Origin: Oscarella lobularis
Taxonomy: Eukaryota; Porifera; Homoscleromorpha; Homosclerophorida; Oscarellidae
Direction: 5' to 3'
Assembly (NCBI RefSeq): GCF_947507565.1
Contig: NC_089183.1
Span: 124,001 to 188,000, forward strand
DNA length: 64,000 nucleotides
A program made the position numbers and the translations under genes. Position 1 is the first letter of the stretch. Each line of letters starts with the position of its first letter. This document shows, one piece after another, positions 11,101 to 24,029 of this stretch. A model generated the notes under the pieces. It had not been told where the DNA came from. It searched no databases and was given only the letters and a program-made list of their open reading frames with translations.

Positions 11101-11933
11101 TTATTTATTGTCATTTTCATTCTGCTGCACAAGCAGATGAACGTTTCCATCTTTCTTGAATGATTCTTTCTCTTTTTCTTCCCCACCTTGCGGTTGCATA
11201 GCAACGCCGCCATTTTGAGCTGCTGCTGCTGCCGCCGCCGCCGCTGCCGCCGCAGCCGCCGCTTGTCTCTCCATGAGAAGTTCCTGCGATCGAAATCGAC
11301 CGCCTTCCCCACGAACGCGTTTACACGCGTGCTGATGCCGAGATTCGTGCATGTATTTCTATCAATAATAATAAATACACTATTAATTATTATCGACTAC
11401 AGTATTAGGAATTATCAACGCACTTTTCTATTCTTAGGCAATTTTCCCTCCGCTTCCAATTTAGCGCGCGCTTGCCTCCTCTTCAAAATTCGATTATACT
11501 GCTTTGCGTTGACGTAAAGAGGTTCCTCTTCGTAAATTTCCGTTGATATGGGAACGCGCGGCATGGCGTTCATCATGACCATGCCGCCAGGAAGCGTCAA
11601 TCCGCCCGCCGACGCCGGTTGAGTGATGGCGGGCGCCGATTGGACGAAGCCCTGTGTGACGTGTACTCCGCCCGTCGTCGCGGCAACGGGAGCCTGCGCA
11701 TTGCCCGTTACGTAGATTTCGTTCGGTTGGTAGTAGATGACGTCCTGCGCCTGTGCGGCGAGGTGCGTCGGCGCGTTCGGAGCCGACGCGTCGTCCGGAT
11801 CGAGGCTCGGCATCGATTCCGGATCGTCGTGGGCTCCCGGTCGGGGTCCCGCTACTTGAACGGAGAGTGGAGTCGATAGTTTCATTTCTTCCGACGCGGA
11901 AATTGGCGTCGCTGTCGCTTGGTAGTGCTCCAT
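11101..11933 (-). CDS. NFYA: CCAAT-binding factor subunit NF-YA
   Basis: Two main exons. The upstream one starts at 11933 (MEHYQATATP), has a Gln/Ala/Gly/Pro-rich activation region with two IYxEEP-like runs, and ends with the HAP2 A1 helix EEPLYVNAKQYNRILKRRQ. The downstream exon (about 11350-11101) begins with the A2 DNA-binding helix YMHESRHQHACKRVRGEGG. Together they form the HAP2/CBF-B core that binds NF-YB/NF-YC and CCAAT. Odd points: the usual His of QYHRIL is Asn, and the A2 helix is followed by a run of 15 alanines. Short upstream ATGs exist to 12056 but the extension looks like 5' UTR. Confidence 0.93.
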
Positions 11934-12083
11934 CGGCGAGACAAAGCGTTTCGAACCACCTTTCGATAAAATTGCGCGCGTTAGATACATGACGTCACGA
12001 CATACGTAATCGGGTAGTACTGTGATATAATTGTAAAACACACACATAATGTTCAAACACGTGACTCGGAATAATTCATTTCC

Positions 12084-15000
12084 CTATCTTCTCTTTTTCT
12101 CTGTCTTCTTATTGCCGTCATTCGACTCCTTCTTCATCTTTCTCTCCCTTCTCACGGATTCGCCAATTTTTCGCGTTGATATCAACAGCACGGCCGTGGT
12201 AAAAACGGACATGAGCAAAGGCATGGGCGGAGCCTCTCCCAAGTAGGACCGAATAGCACGTACAGTCACACTTACAAAATCGCGTTCCAAAGGAGCATCA
12301 TCATCAGGAATCTATAAAAAATAAACACGTGACGCATTTAACGAAATATATAAAGTTAATTAATTACTCTGTAGTGCATGCCAATTGAGTTTAGGAGATA
12401 TTCCCGTACGATAGATACGTTCTTAGCTATGGGTGACATGTACAAGTCCTTGTCTTCTTCTCTTCTCCACCAATTTCTAATGAGATTAATAACGTCATGA
12501 TGATGATGATGACGTCACATATGCAATCTTACTCCGTCTCTTCATTCCAACCGGTGAAATGATAACGATAGAATTTAGCGCGGATAAATATCGGCGGTTT
12601 GTCGGGAAAAGGATTTTTTTCAAGGAGAGACAAAACTTAGAAAAGAAGAAATAGCGTTTGGAACTGTATCTATGCGCTGGGTTGCTACATATAGGATACC
12701 GGATTTTCTATTGTGAAGCAATCGCCACAAAAGATTAACAAACCACGGATTATTCTTATATTCGCCGAGAGCTGCAAACCACATCTGCCAATCAAGACGA
12801 GGCTGATGAGGCGCTAAAACAAAAAAAAACACAATCAAATCCCAAATAAAAATCTAAAAATTCATACCAACAATGGGCGGAGTTTCTGAAGGATCTCCAG
12901 GCTTGTACAAAAACTCATAAGCCTATTAATTAATTAATTAATTATTATATTAATGTTGTTAGCGCGCTTGCCTTCCATCCTGAGTCCACTTCATTGCTTC
13001 CTTCTATGACAATTTCAGGTCGTCCTTCAACGCCAGTCATTCTAAAGAAAAAAAACATAGAAAATCAATACTTATTAATTTATATTTACCTTCTGAATAA
13101 TCCGTATGAATTGACCAATGACAAGTGGTAGCCCTGCATGTTGTCATGGAGACGGTGAAAGACCGGCCAGACGATGTCTTTCGTGGAATAATCCAAAACA
13201 GAAAACGGAATCTAAAAAATCAATTAAGATTGATTAATTAATTAATTAATTAATTATATACCAGGCTCATTCCAAACATTGTCACGGCAACGCCAGACCA
13301 AAACACAGTCAAAACAAAACTGAAAATTCTTCCAAAAACGTTTTCATCAGAACGCACAAGAGATCTAAAAAATCCAATTAAATTCCAATAAAATAAGAAA
13401 TTATTTACCTGTAGATGGCCTTGAGAATTTCAATCCCCAATGAAACCAATCCAATATAGACAGTATAGGGCATGACGTCATGTAAAGCAGCAGTAAATCC
13501 CTTCAACGAAAACCCTTCAGGAAAAAAATCTTAAACGAGTCACGTGATTATGACTATTGTTACCAATTGAACTGACAATGGTTTTGCTATCAAAATCAAT
13601 GTAGATATTAAAGTAGCGAACTGTGTATCCGAGCATGATAATGAGTACAATGATGGTGACAAGACGCGACGCGATTTTGCATAATTTCTTGGAAAATAGC
13701 CTCTCAAACACCGAATCTTCTAAAAAACAAATATCATAATTATTTATTTTAATTAATTAATTAATTGAGACCTACTTTCTTCGTGTTTCCAACCAAACGC
13801 TTTGCTTATGTAGCGATCGTCGAGAAGCGAAAAGCAAAGAGCAATTGTGTTCAAATTGAAAAAATTGTAATTTCCCGTCAGAATGATACACAGTTGAAAG
13901 AAGACCTTCACAATAAATGAAAATATAAAATAAATCAATAAGAAGCTACCACGTGACCTACTTGAAGATAAAAGGCAATGAGACGAAGCGGACGTACGGG
14001 AACAAAGAAGAGAAAGGGAACGGCAATTTCAATAAAATACGTTCCAACAACGGAGAGCTTTTGAAACCATCCGGGAAGTTGATGAGCATACCAAGCCAAG
14101 GGAGTTGGAATACACTAATCATTATTGAATTATTTATAATTTGATACTAAGATTCATCATAATAAAATTACCTGAGTCTCGTAATGATAATCCAAAGCTA
14201 GATTAATTTAATTAATTAATTTGATTAATTGTATCCGGGACTTGCCTGTTAGACTCCACCACGTGGGACATTGGCTCGTTAATTTAACGATCCCGGATGC
14301 AAACATGAGACGGAAGAGAAGCCATTTGACTAGCCACATCATAACCCCGTCATGATGCTGAGAAGAAGGCCTAAATTGAATTAATTAATTAATTAATTAT
14401 GTCTAAATTTAATTATACTTTTGCCAGAATTTTAGCGAGAATGGAGCAACTAGAATGGCAAGAAATCCCGTTTCAAGTAGCAAAATGTCCCATTGAAACC
14501 ACATAAAAGTTTGTCCAAACTAAACACAAATTAATTAAATTAACCCGTCTATTGTATTGATTTCTTCTCTCTTATAATACATACATAATAAATGGAATAG
14601 TAGAACCACCAGAGACAGAGATAGACAAGCGATGATCGCATCGTTTCAAAGAGCAGCGTTCCAAAGGCGAGTGCAGCGCCAAGTAAACACAGAAGATCGA
14701 GTCCAGACTCCGCGCTCATGCCCATGTATCCTCGAATGAGAAAGAGAAGCGAGGGTTTCTGAAGAAATCGATCCCACGCCGAGAAACGAGAGTCTGAAGA
14801 TAAGGACATAAATAATGATAGGGTTAAGGTGTGGGAGGGGCTTGGAATGTGCACTTTGTTGGATTCCGCTAGAGCGTTTGCTCGAAGATCGTTTTTCTTA
14901 CCGAATGGCATCAGTCTGAAAACAGGAAGTAGTCCGTCGGTGCCGTAGAGACCTGTTAGAACGATCTGGTTAGTAGAGAAGCGCGACCCGGGCTTGGCTT

Positions 15001-15280
15001 CCGGTTTGGATTTGGAGTGGGAGGCCGATTTACCGGGAATTTGGACGTATAGGGATAGGAAAGCGAAGAGATAGATGGCTCCGAGTGACCAGAGGAAGAT
15101 TTGGCGAACGTACGCCTGTTCCATGGCGTTGACAGGCAAAAGAAAGCAACAAATGCCACGTGGAATAGAAGAGTCGCACCCCGGATAAGGCGGCACGTCT
15201 CCCGGCTGTGATAAGGCTGAAACATTCCACAATTTACGCTTTCCTAATGGGAAACTTCGACGACTAGTCTTTTCATACAT
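12084..15280 (-). CDS. LMF2: Lipase maturation factor 2-like ER membrane protein
   Basis: Intron-rich, about 14 exons. The N-terminal exon reads [20 protein letters not shown] and VQIPG; splicing out 14999-15069-type introns then gives [12 protein letters not shown]. Later exons read [45 protein letters not shown] and the LMF hallmark [17 protein letters not shown] (here [14 protein letters not shown]). The C-terminus has a membrane span and a Lys-rich cytosolic tail ([14 protein letters not shown]). LMF proteins help lipoprotein lipases fold in the ER. The start is uncertain: ATG at 15280, or at 15124 ([10 protein letters not shown]). Confidence 0.88.
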
Positions 15281-15400
15281 AAAAGATTCTATTTTGACTA
15301 TCTATTTTACTGCGCTGTCCTTCGTTCGTTCATTTGAGGCTCTACGCACCTTCGCGCACATTCGCGCTAGACTGCGCGGCGTTTTGGCGGGATCGCCACA
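15281..15400. promoter_or_regulatory. Bidirectional promoter between LMF2-like and NCAPH2 genes
   Basis: About 120 bases separate divergent start codons. The stretch contains CpG-rich sequence (tcgcgctagactgcgcggcg) and no clear TATA box. Called from gene orientation. Confidence 0.45.
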
Positions 15401-17372
15401 ATGGAATCCCGTTTCGCTCATCTCCTCAAGCCCATACGCGACCTCGCGCGCAACTGGGACATCGACATTGCGTCCGAACTCGAAGACTACCTCGCCGAGG
15501 TCCCAAACAGCCAAAACTCCCCGTGTCTAGCACAAAATACTCTTTCAGCTCGAAAATATCGTTTTCACGGTCGATGGCGGCACGACGACAATGAATTTCA
15601 TCGAAGCAGCACTTCTAATACAAGGATCGACGTCCATCTACAGTCGAAAGGTGGAAAAAAGCGACGCGATTATGCGAAGACCTTAGCGCGCGTTCTTCTC
15701 CAGGTAGAACACCTCTATACACTCGTTTATCAAGCGCTCGACCTTCTATCGACAAAAAAGTAAAATTTTAATATTGTTTGATATCAACTAATAGTGGAAT
15801 CTAAGACGTAAAGAGGCGCAATTGCCTTCCGTAGACGAAGAGGGAAGAGATGGCGATATTTCAGTCGCTCAAAAAGACGAGGCAAATTCAATTTAATAAA
15901 TAAATAAATAAATAAATACATTTTATAATTTAGTTTTTGAGTTTGGACGACATTTGCGAGGGAAAACATTTAATTAGGAGAAAAAGTCAGTCGGATTCGA
16001 GAGAAGCAAAAGTGAGAATATTTCCCCAAATTAATTAATTATTTAATTAATTCCAAATGTTAGGAAATTGGTATGAGAGATGAAACAGTGTGGTTTGGCA
16101 GAACAATTCACAACAAAGAAACGTCCCTTGTGTAAATATAAAAATAAATAGTTAAAAATAATTAATACTATTGTAAATATAGTGATAAAGACGGAGAGCC
16201 AATAGGATACAGAGCTGACTACAAAGTAGACACCTAATTAATATAAATATAGCCTGCCCCTAAATTTAATTGAATTTTAGATGATGTCAGCACTAATTGG
16301 TGACGATGGTGCTGTCGTCATGGAGACGACTCACTTACATAAAACCATTTCGAATCCTAATCAACCCATAATTAACGAAAATCCAATTGAAATTCGTCAA
16401 AATGAGAAAGAGGAAGAGTGGGGAGGAGGAGGAGGAGACATTCCTGACATTCCATATGAAAGCGGACAAGTCAAAACTCTAGAATAAGAAAAAAACAAAT
16501 AATTAAATAAGTTATTTAATAATTTAGATGTCTCCTCCGTCATCTCCCGTTCAAAAAGACCCAAATCCTTCATCAGATGACGACGATTTACCGGTAGTGG
16601 TGATACAAAATTAAAAACTCAAAAGTTCTTATATTAGATTTAGAAACTACCCCGATGCACAGCGTGGGATCCTCTCAATCCTGACGTCATTCCAGAAGGA
16701 AAATATCTCAAACCCTTCAAAAAAGGCCGTCCTTTCTCCGCGCGAATTTCAACCGGCGACGATGACGTCAAACCCCAGCGAAAACGGAAGCGAAATAAAA
16801 AACAAAAAGTCCATCCCAGGCAAGAGGAGACGTCATTTTTCAAATTTATGATGCAACCAGGTAAATCATGAACACTCCACTTACGAACAAAAGACCAATA
16901 GAAATTGACGTCAGACCCGACTAAAAAGCAAAAAGAAACGAAAATATTCAAAGCAGTACTCTTCCCAGGTCCAAAAAAAAAAGATTATATATATATAATT
17001 ATATATACCCATAGAATCGACGATAATGGAAAAAGCGTATCGCGTGGAAGAACGATTTCGAGAAGTGCAGCTGCAAGAAGAGAAAAGAATATTGGTTAGT
17101 TAATTACTTAAAAAGAAAAATCAATTTTATGTATAAAATTCCATAGAAATGTCTTCGCGAGGACAGCGAAAGATTTTTCGAAAATTTAGAGGAGGAGGAT
17201 GAAGAAGAAGAAGGAGGAGGAGGAAATGATAATGGGGGTGGTGGAGGGGAAGATTTTTTTGAAAATCAAAATGAGGAAATTGAAATGGGAGCCGTAGAAA
17301 TGGATTGTGACGCGGCCCAGACGTACGAAGATCTCGTCCAAGAACATCTCGTCAATAAGGTGGGGTCAAAAA

Positions 17373-17403
<31 letters not shown>

Positions 17404-18231
17404 AGATTCTACTATGGATATTTCAGGATCTTCTAAAGAGAATTCCTCGAACGGATATCGATCTTCAAAAGTGGGGCAAAAAGCTTCAAAATCATCTCGC
17501 CTTAGAAGTGAAGAAAAAAAACCGACCCTCACACAGAGAAAACCCTCTATATGTTTCTCTATAGGAGAGCAGACCTCCCTTCAACATGCAGACATGTTGC
17601 AAAGAGGTACTAGAACGCCTGGAGGATCTCTCCGTCAAAGAAACGGGTATATCTACGCATAGAGTAGATTTAGAGCCCCCTTTCGTATAGTGTCCCCCCT
17701 CTCATCTAACCCCACGTCTATAAAGGCGAGTAATAGGGTAATAGAGCCCTCGTTTCACTCAAAGCGACGCAACGTTCTCTCGATTGGTCACTTGCCTTTG
17801 TGACGTCATTGCTCTCCTAGTTACGTGGCGCTGCGTTGCTATGTGAACCAAAGTCCCGCATTAAAAAGAGCCCTATCTCCTCCTGGTCTTTTACTTAGAG
17901 AGCCCCGGGGCGCTATTCGCGCGATTACGGTATATATATATATATATATATCTAATTGATTAATCAAGGGCGGACTGATTCTCCCGTTTCGTTTCTGAAT
18001 CTGACGTCAGGAGAGGAATCTTTCCAAGTGTGTCGCATGTTTGTTGCGAGTCTCCACTTGGTACAAGAAACCAATAATAATAATAAATAAATCAATATTG
18101 ACGTATAGGTTAATACGGGTAACGTGGACGCAGTCCAAGAGTATCCCCAACCTCCAGATCTGATACTTCGAAGCAGAGACTTGGCTGAAGACAAGATGGA
18201 AGCCTATCTAGCTCCTTCACAATTACCTTAG
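15401..18231 (+). CDS. NCAPH2: Condensin II kleisin subunit NCAPH2 (CAP-H2)
   Basis: The first exon reads [20 protein letters not shown], matching human ARFAHLLQPIRDLTKNWE. Following exons read [16 protein letters not shown] (after the intron at about 15500), [14 protein letters not shown], then acidic linkers, [15 protein letters not shown] (human [12 protein letters not shown]), [11 protein letters not shown], and the C-terminal winged-helix part [13 protein letters not shown] ending [11 protein letters not shown]. This kleisin closes the SMC2/SMC4 ring in condensin II and acts in nuclear chromosome compaction. One long intron (about 17645-17960) holds a TIR element copy and a TA microsatellite. 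It converges with Ku70; the stops are 71 bases apart. Confidence 0.9.
17745..17850 (+). mobile_element. Short TIR element (MITE-like), copy 1, in NCAPH2 intron
   Basis: The core gattggtcacttgcctttg plus tgacgtca is nearly identical to the core of the copy at 55567-55681. The ends carry GCGACGCAACGTT and the inverted ACGTGGCGCTGCGTTGC, a degraded version of the terminal repeats of the other copy. It has no coding capacity. It lies in an intron, so splicing removes it. A cut-and-paste DNA transposon derivative is inferred. Confidence 0.5.
17929..17952. repeat. (TA)n microsatellite
   Basis: Pure TA dinucleotide run of about 22 bases inside the long NCAPH2 intron, just upstream of the last 3' splice sites. 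Confidence 0.85.
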
Positions 18232-18302
18232 TTTGAACATTACATGACATTGGGTTACACTTGAGTTTGCACGTGCTTTGAGTTTTTCAATTGTGTGTGA
18301 CG

Positions 18303-21171
18303 TCAAATTCCGAGATGTTCTTTTGCCATGTCTATAAGATCGCTTTTCTTTCCGGAACTCTTCTTTCCGATTGCCTTGAGATATTCCTTCAACGTTGCTA
18401 CAGTCAATTTCGACATCTAAATTCCAAAATCATTAGACTAATAATAATTAATTAATTAATTAATTAATTTCTCACTGTGCCGTTCTGAGCATGCTCACGC
18501 ACTGTAGCAATGATGACGTCAGCGTCGGCTTGTGACAATGTCGCTCTCTTGGCAGCGGCCCCGCCCCCAGAAGGACCAGCCTTAGAAAAAACCTAATTAA
18601 ATATTTAATTGTTATTGATTTTGTACCCGTTTGCGACTTGCTCCAGCTGTTATTGCGTCATAGCCATTTGGATAGACTGCGTCAGCGAATTCCTTCATAA
18701 TTCGACCAGCTCTTTTTTCCATTAGATCAACATCCGGTTCTGTGTTTTCACAGATGAGCCCCGGATTCCCATATAAAATTGTCTGTGTTTACCTGTTAGA
18801 TCTACTATTTCATCTGGAGCGTCTCTGTCCAGAGCTAGGGCTTCTAAATTGCTATAGTGTTGCTGAAGTGCTACAAATACCAGTATGTATGTGACGTTTC
18901 CTCAATTAAATTTTTTGTACCAGGATTTTCGAAAGATTCGCTGCTGAACTTGAATTTCAATTTTTTCACGACTTCCAGCGCTTTGTCAATTTGTTCCTCA
19001 TTAGCTAAGTGCAACAATTATTACGAATTCTGCTTATTATATTAATTAAAAACCTTTCTCCATTTCCGGATAAACCAATTTTCTCAATTCGTCAGCAAAT
19101 GGCAAATAGACCAAATGAAAGCCCGGAGGAGAAATCTGGACTCTACGATCATCCACTTGTTCAGCCTATAGAAGAAATAAAACACGTGACCCTAATCTTT
19201 TATGAGGAAAGAGGAAAGAGTGGACCTCAGGAATGAGAGCCACAAAACGAGGCAAAGAAACAGTGCGCGGCGTAAAAAGACAAATTGCGACGACGTCACG
19301 TGACAGAGCACGTTTCAGAAGAGTAGCAAACAACTTGCCACTACCCTTGATCACCTAATAATGAAAATTAATTAACAAAACTATTTATTTTTGATTGATT
19401 AATTAAAGAAATACAGTTTCATCCGGGTATATGAAATTGGATGGCTTCACCTGATAGAAGCGTTTCACAAACGATTTCGGCTTGAAGCCGAGAAGCTTGA
19501 GTCCTGAAAAAACTAATTAAAAAGTATTGATTTATTGATTTTTGAGACCTGGTTCCACGAGCTGCTTCATCGAATCCACTTCATGTTTCTCAAATATTAT
19601 TTTATCTCCGCCGTATTCGTACGAACGTTTGATATCAGTGGGCATCAACATAGTTCCCGTATCCTATAAAAACAAATAAGATTAATTAATTAATTAAGTG
19701 TATCTCTCTCACTTCGCATATGTTCTTTGTTCTCGGCTTCACTTCCTCGTTGCTACGGGCATCCAATTTCACAGCCACGCCCTTTTTTGTTGATCTTGCC
19801 AAAGCGTACCTGAAAAATCAATAAAAGTTAAGAAGAAAATCAATAATTTACTTCTATTACACTCTTATTCCTAATTCTAATCCGGGGCCTAGGATAAAGG
19901 GAATGTTCATCAGAGATCTCTTCTTATGATCCTTGGATCTCACTCTAGATATAAAAATTAATTATTGTAATTATTAATATTGTTTTTTTCAACCTGGTTA
20001 AAAGCTCTTCGAATTTGTCGCTGGGATCTGGAAGCGTTCCCGTATCTTCGTCTTCTGCTACCATGACGATATCCTTATTGAATCAATAATTATCATTATT
20101 TTAAATTTTTTTGAATTTTTTGACTTGATAAAATGTTTTCGAGTCGAACGTTCCCTGGGGCGGATTCAAATGCAATAATTCAATTTCAACGCCATTTTCA
20201 AAAAGATCCTAATTAAAATTAATTTCAAAATATTTATAAATTATTAATTAATTAAAACCTTGGCTTTGGCCTTAGCCTGTCTCTAAAATTAAACCAAAAG
20301 TAATGAAAAAGTTTAAAAAATTCAATATTTTACCACAAGTGCCAAATTTCCGGCGTGAGGATTATCATTATCAGTGAAAATCATAACGCGTTTGTGACCA
20401 ATTTTTTGCGAACTAAAAAACGCATTTAATACATAAATCAATAATTATATAATCTCCCGTGATTACCTATTGGCAAACATTGTACCACATGTCCATAGAA
20501 CATCATACAAGCTAAAGACGCTACTATGACCAAACTTCGCTTTAAACTTTTCGTGGCAATCTCCTAAAATCAATAAGTATTTACCTAATTAATTATATTA
20601 ATTATATTAATTGCCTTCTGACAGTTCTTCCAGCTCGAGAATTCGTTTAGCATCCGGGGAATCCAAATCGTGTAGAACGAAGACGTTTTTGAAATCGCTC
20701 GAATTTTTTTTCTTTGCCTATTATTATTATTATTATTACGTCCAATGAGATAGAAGAGACACGCCCCCGCCCGCATACCGTTCCATAGAAAACGATGCCC
20801 ACCAAATCGCGATCGCTGCTAATAATCTTATTGCTCAAAACGTTTTTAGCGCACTACGAAGTAGAAACACTAGTGGGCGTGGTCGGTTTTTGCAAAAAAT
20901 CTTTTTTTCTACTCGCAAGGATAACGAATACGGACATTCGCCCGCTTCGCGCTCCACGAACATTGATTCTGAGCAGTCGACGACGAATATTAGACTGTCT
21001 TTCGAGCTCGTGCGCGTCTAGAATTCGTTTTCGTCACGTGATACGTTTTTTCGCGCTTGTTTCGCTCGCCTCCGCGTCGGTCGACTCTTCGTCGGCGTCG
21101 TCGTCGCCGTATTCTCCGCCAGTGCGATAGGACGCGCCCCAAGTCCACGACGATGACGAGAACGTCTCCAT
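18303..21171 (-). CDS. XRCC6: Ku70 DNA end-binding protein (XRCC6)
   Basis: About 15 small exons. The acidic N-terminus (METFSSSSWTWGASY) is followed by the vWA strand SLIFVVDCSESMF, SKIISSDRDLVGIVFYGT and FVLHDLDSPDAKRILELEEL. The Ku core reads LARSTKKGVAVKLDAR, TGTMLMPTDIKRSYEYGGD, PGLKLLGFKPKSFVKRFY, FIYPDE and PPGFHLVYLPFADE. The C-terminal exon is a SAP domain (LTVATLKEYLKAIGKKSSG, ending DLIDMAKEHLGI). With Ku80 it forms the ring that binds broken DNA ends in non-homologous end joining. The order and motifs match human XRCC6 throughout. Confidence 0.94.
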
Positions 21172-21335
21172 ACGCGCTTCGAACTAGCCGAGTCCCGGAT
21201 TTAGCTATAGAGTCTAGCCCGGATCTTTGACTTCGTACGGTACTAACGCACACAATTAAAAATGCAAAAAATCACATTTACTGTGTAAACGACACGTAAC
21301 TGAAAGCAGTTAATTGGGGCTCTTCGCGAGTCAGT

Positions 21336-23698
21336 CTACTTGAGACTCTGTGTACGTTGAAGTTTGGCAGGAGCAATCATTTTCAATTTTCTCTCTTGAA
21401 AAGGTTCTGCAGGTGGCAATATGGCAGTTTTGATTTTATTCTGCCTTTTGTTAGTTTCAAATTGTTTTCCAGCTGCGTCTTCCCCAACTCCAGAGTCACT
21501 GCTCGTACTAATTAGGCTGCTATTTGAGATTTTTCTGACAAAATCTAGACAAAAAATTCATAAGCGTACAAGACACGTGAACGTTATCTAAACCTGATAA
21601 GGAGGGTTTTCGTTCTTCAGTGAACGATGCATTTGACGACGACAAAGACGCCGTCTCTCTAGATCGTTCCGTAGCAGTGGAACGAGCATCTATACGTACA
21701 CAATATAAAGTTGCAAAGACTAAGAAAGATATTCACCCACCATCAGTACTTCGTTGGTCAGGCAAAGGTCTTTGCTTCTTTTTTCCTTTTAGTCGGCTTT
21801 TTGCCTATAATAGTGTATTGGAAAAGAGATCGAGTTGTCTACGATTTCATTACCTTTTTCTCAGAAAAATTCTCGTCAGAATCATCTGAAAACGTCGACT
21901 CCTTCTGCAGTCTCTCGAAATGCTTCATAGCATGATGCGCACGTTTTCCCTAAACAAAGTTTCAACATGAAACGTCTACAGTAGAGCATCACTTGAGTTC
22001 TACTACTTTTGGTTTTGATCGACTGGCTAAAGCGACGTCTTGATAAACATAATCTCTCGCCCTTTCAATTCCCTTTTCTTTAGTTATCTCTCCATTGGAG
22101 ACACTGCGGAGTATTTCTTCAGCAGTTCTTGACGTCATGCCAAGTTTTGACGGTAAGTAGAGTCCTGATAAAACATTTAGAAACCAAAACCTAACTGACT
22201 GTAAATAACTGTATACCCTTTGATTGCTGAAGAGTTTTCACAGCAGCAACCGCAAGTTCAGGCTCTATGAGAACGAGCAATAAAGCTCTACTATAGTCAA
22301 AATGAAGCAAATCGTTTACCGTCATAGACATTTGGGCATTCACTTTTCTCAACCTTGATAAATAATGAATCATTTCACTGGATTAGACGTATGCGCGTCT
22401 TAGTTTACTTGAACGGATTCAGGAAACAACTTCACCAACGCTTCAAGAGTCATATGCTCAAAGTCTGGTCTGATATCCGACTTGTGGCAATAGCACAAGG
22501 CGGCAGCAATCCCTGCAAAAAAACGTCGTTATTCGAGCCTCTAACACACGACAAATTCTCTGCCTTTTAAAAAGTTTTGATCACGAAAGTCGCACTGGAT
22601 TTTCTGCGTGTCTTGCTGGCCTCCTTGACTCTGCTGACCCACTAAACTGACGCCATTGACGCTTAAAAACTTCCAGCAGCCTTGCAGTGACAGATAAACC
22701 ATTTCTTGCTGATTTTCAGTATTGACGATTTGGAAACGAGAAACATCGGGTTGCTTATAGTAAAATTCCACTTCTCCAACTCCAATAGTTGTGCCTCTGC
22801 TGGAGAGTGTCGCCTTAGCTTTTCCTTCCTTGTCTCTCGGCCATCCTACATTTATTATTTACTAAGGTACTATATGCGGTAGCATTTTTATTACGTACTT
22901 GGAGAATTTGCCACGGCTGTTAATTGATTAAATCCTCTCTTGGCTTTTTCATTGAAAAGACAGCAGGGAGAGCCGTTATCTGCTTGGCTAACGGACTCAA
23001 ACGTCAGTGTTCCATTCAAGGGCATGGACTTTCCATCTGGAATCAATACCTCCACAGGAACAACAGTCTATTTATAAAAATTCACGAGCTATAAAACGGT
23101 GAACGAGTGGTGATGTGAACTGTACCTCAACTGGAATTCTGGCAGGCTTGATTAAAATTCTGGCTGTATGTTCTGTATCGGACTCAGACTGAAAACCAGA
23201 CGTAACTTCTGCTGCTGACGACGAGTCCGTCGAGGCGCCTGTTTGAACTCGGCGACGGGAATAAGGAGGAGACGGAGGAGAAGGAGGAGGAGGCCGCGGA
23301 AGAGCTCGAGAAACAGACTCTTCAGAGCGCTCCTTCAGTTAAATTACGGGGGGTTACAATTGAATGCAAATCGTATTATAATGACTGGTACTTGGGTTGA
23401 GGGTGGCGTAGACGAGCTGCCACCACCACGGCCTAAGGCCGCGTTTGTGTAACAAAAAGTCCTCGGTACGAAGCCGGCGGCGGCGCGCACTTGATTGGCA
23501 GAGCCATTGGGAGTTTGCGTTGGGACCGAAGTTTTCGGCGGAGGACGGGGAAGAACGCGCGGCGGCTGTCCCTGTGCGGCGGACGCCCTTTCCCGCAGAC
23601 GTTCGTGAACTGAAAAAAAATGAGCGAATATGCGGTGTATCAAACCACTGGCTATATAGTGAACCAATAGGCGCTCGTTTCTTACCATTTTGACTCAT
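21336..23698 (-). CDS. Unrecognised proline-rich multi-exon protein
   Basis: Not recognised. About ten exons join with canonical sites. Exon 1 codes only MSQN (start 23698). Next comes a low-complexity Pro/Ser/Arg region (LPRPPPKTSVPTQTP; LPRPPPPSPPSPPYSRRR). A probable folded region follows: PVEVLIPDGKSMPLNGTLTF, CCLFNEKAKRGFNQLTAV, VGEVEFYYKQPDVSRFQI and YLSLQGCWKFLSVNGVSLV, suggestive of beta strands. A helical part reads LHFDYSRALLLVLIEPELA then AEEILRSVSNGEITKEKGI. The end is basic (KLKMIAPAKLQRTQSLK). There is no signal peptide or membrane span, so it is probably a cytosolic or nuclear adaptor. Confidence 0.75.
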
Positions 23699-24029
23699 GA
23701 TGAAAAATTTAGCGAGGAGAATCTACAGGCGTCCGTTCGCTATTCGAGTCGAGCGTGAAGTGTCCGTTCTTTATCACATGCAATCGGTTTGCACTCTGCG
23801 CAACGGATTCAAGCGGAGCCACAACAAGGAAACAGAAAGCAAGATAGAAAGCGGCGTGCCTACGTCACCGTATACTGATTGCTATTATCTAAAACAAGCA
23901 AAGCGGATGTGCTTGCGTAAATGCGAATAAAGCGACGTAGGAGGAAGAAGAGTGAAAACACGCTAGCTAAACTTTTCCAAAAAAAATTCAAAGTAAAGTA
24001 ACCCCTCTCGCGATCGTTCGCGCGAAAAT
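23699..24029. promoter_or_regulatory. Promoter of the proline-rich gene and 3' UTR of TP53I11
   Basis: Both flanking genes are on the minus strand; this 331-base gap carries the promoter of the proline-rich gene and the 3' UTR of TP53I11. Reading frames here look like chance. No TATA box stands out. Confidence 0.4.
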
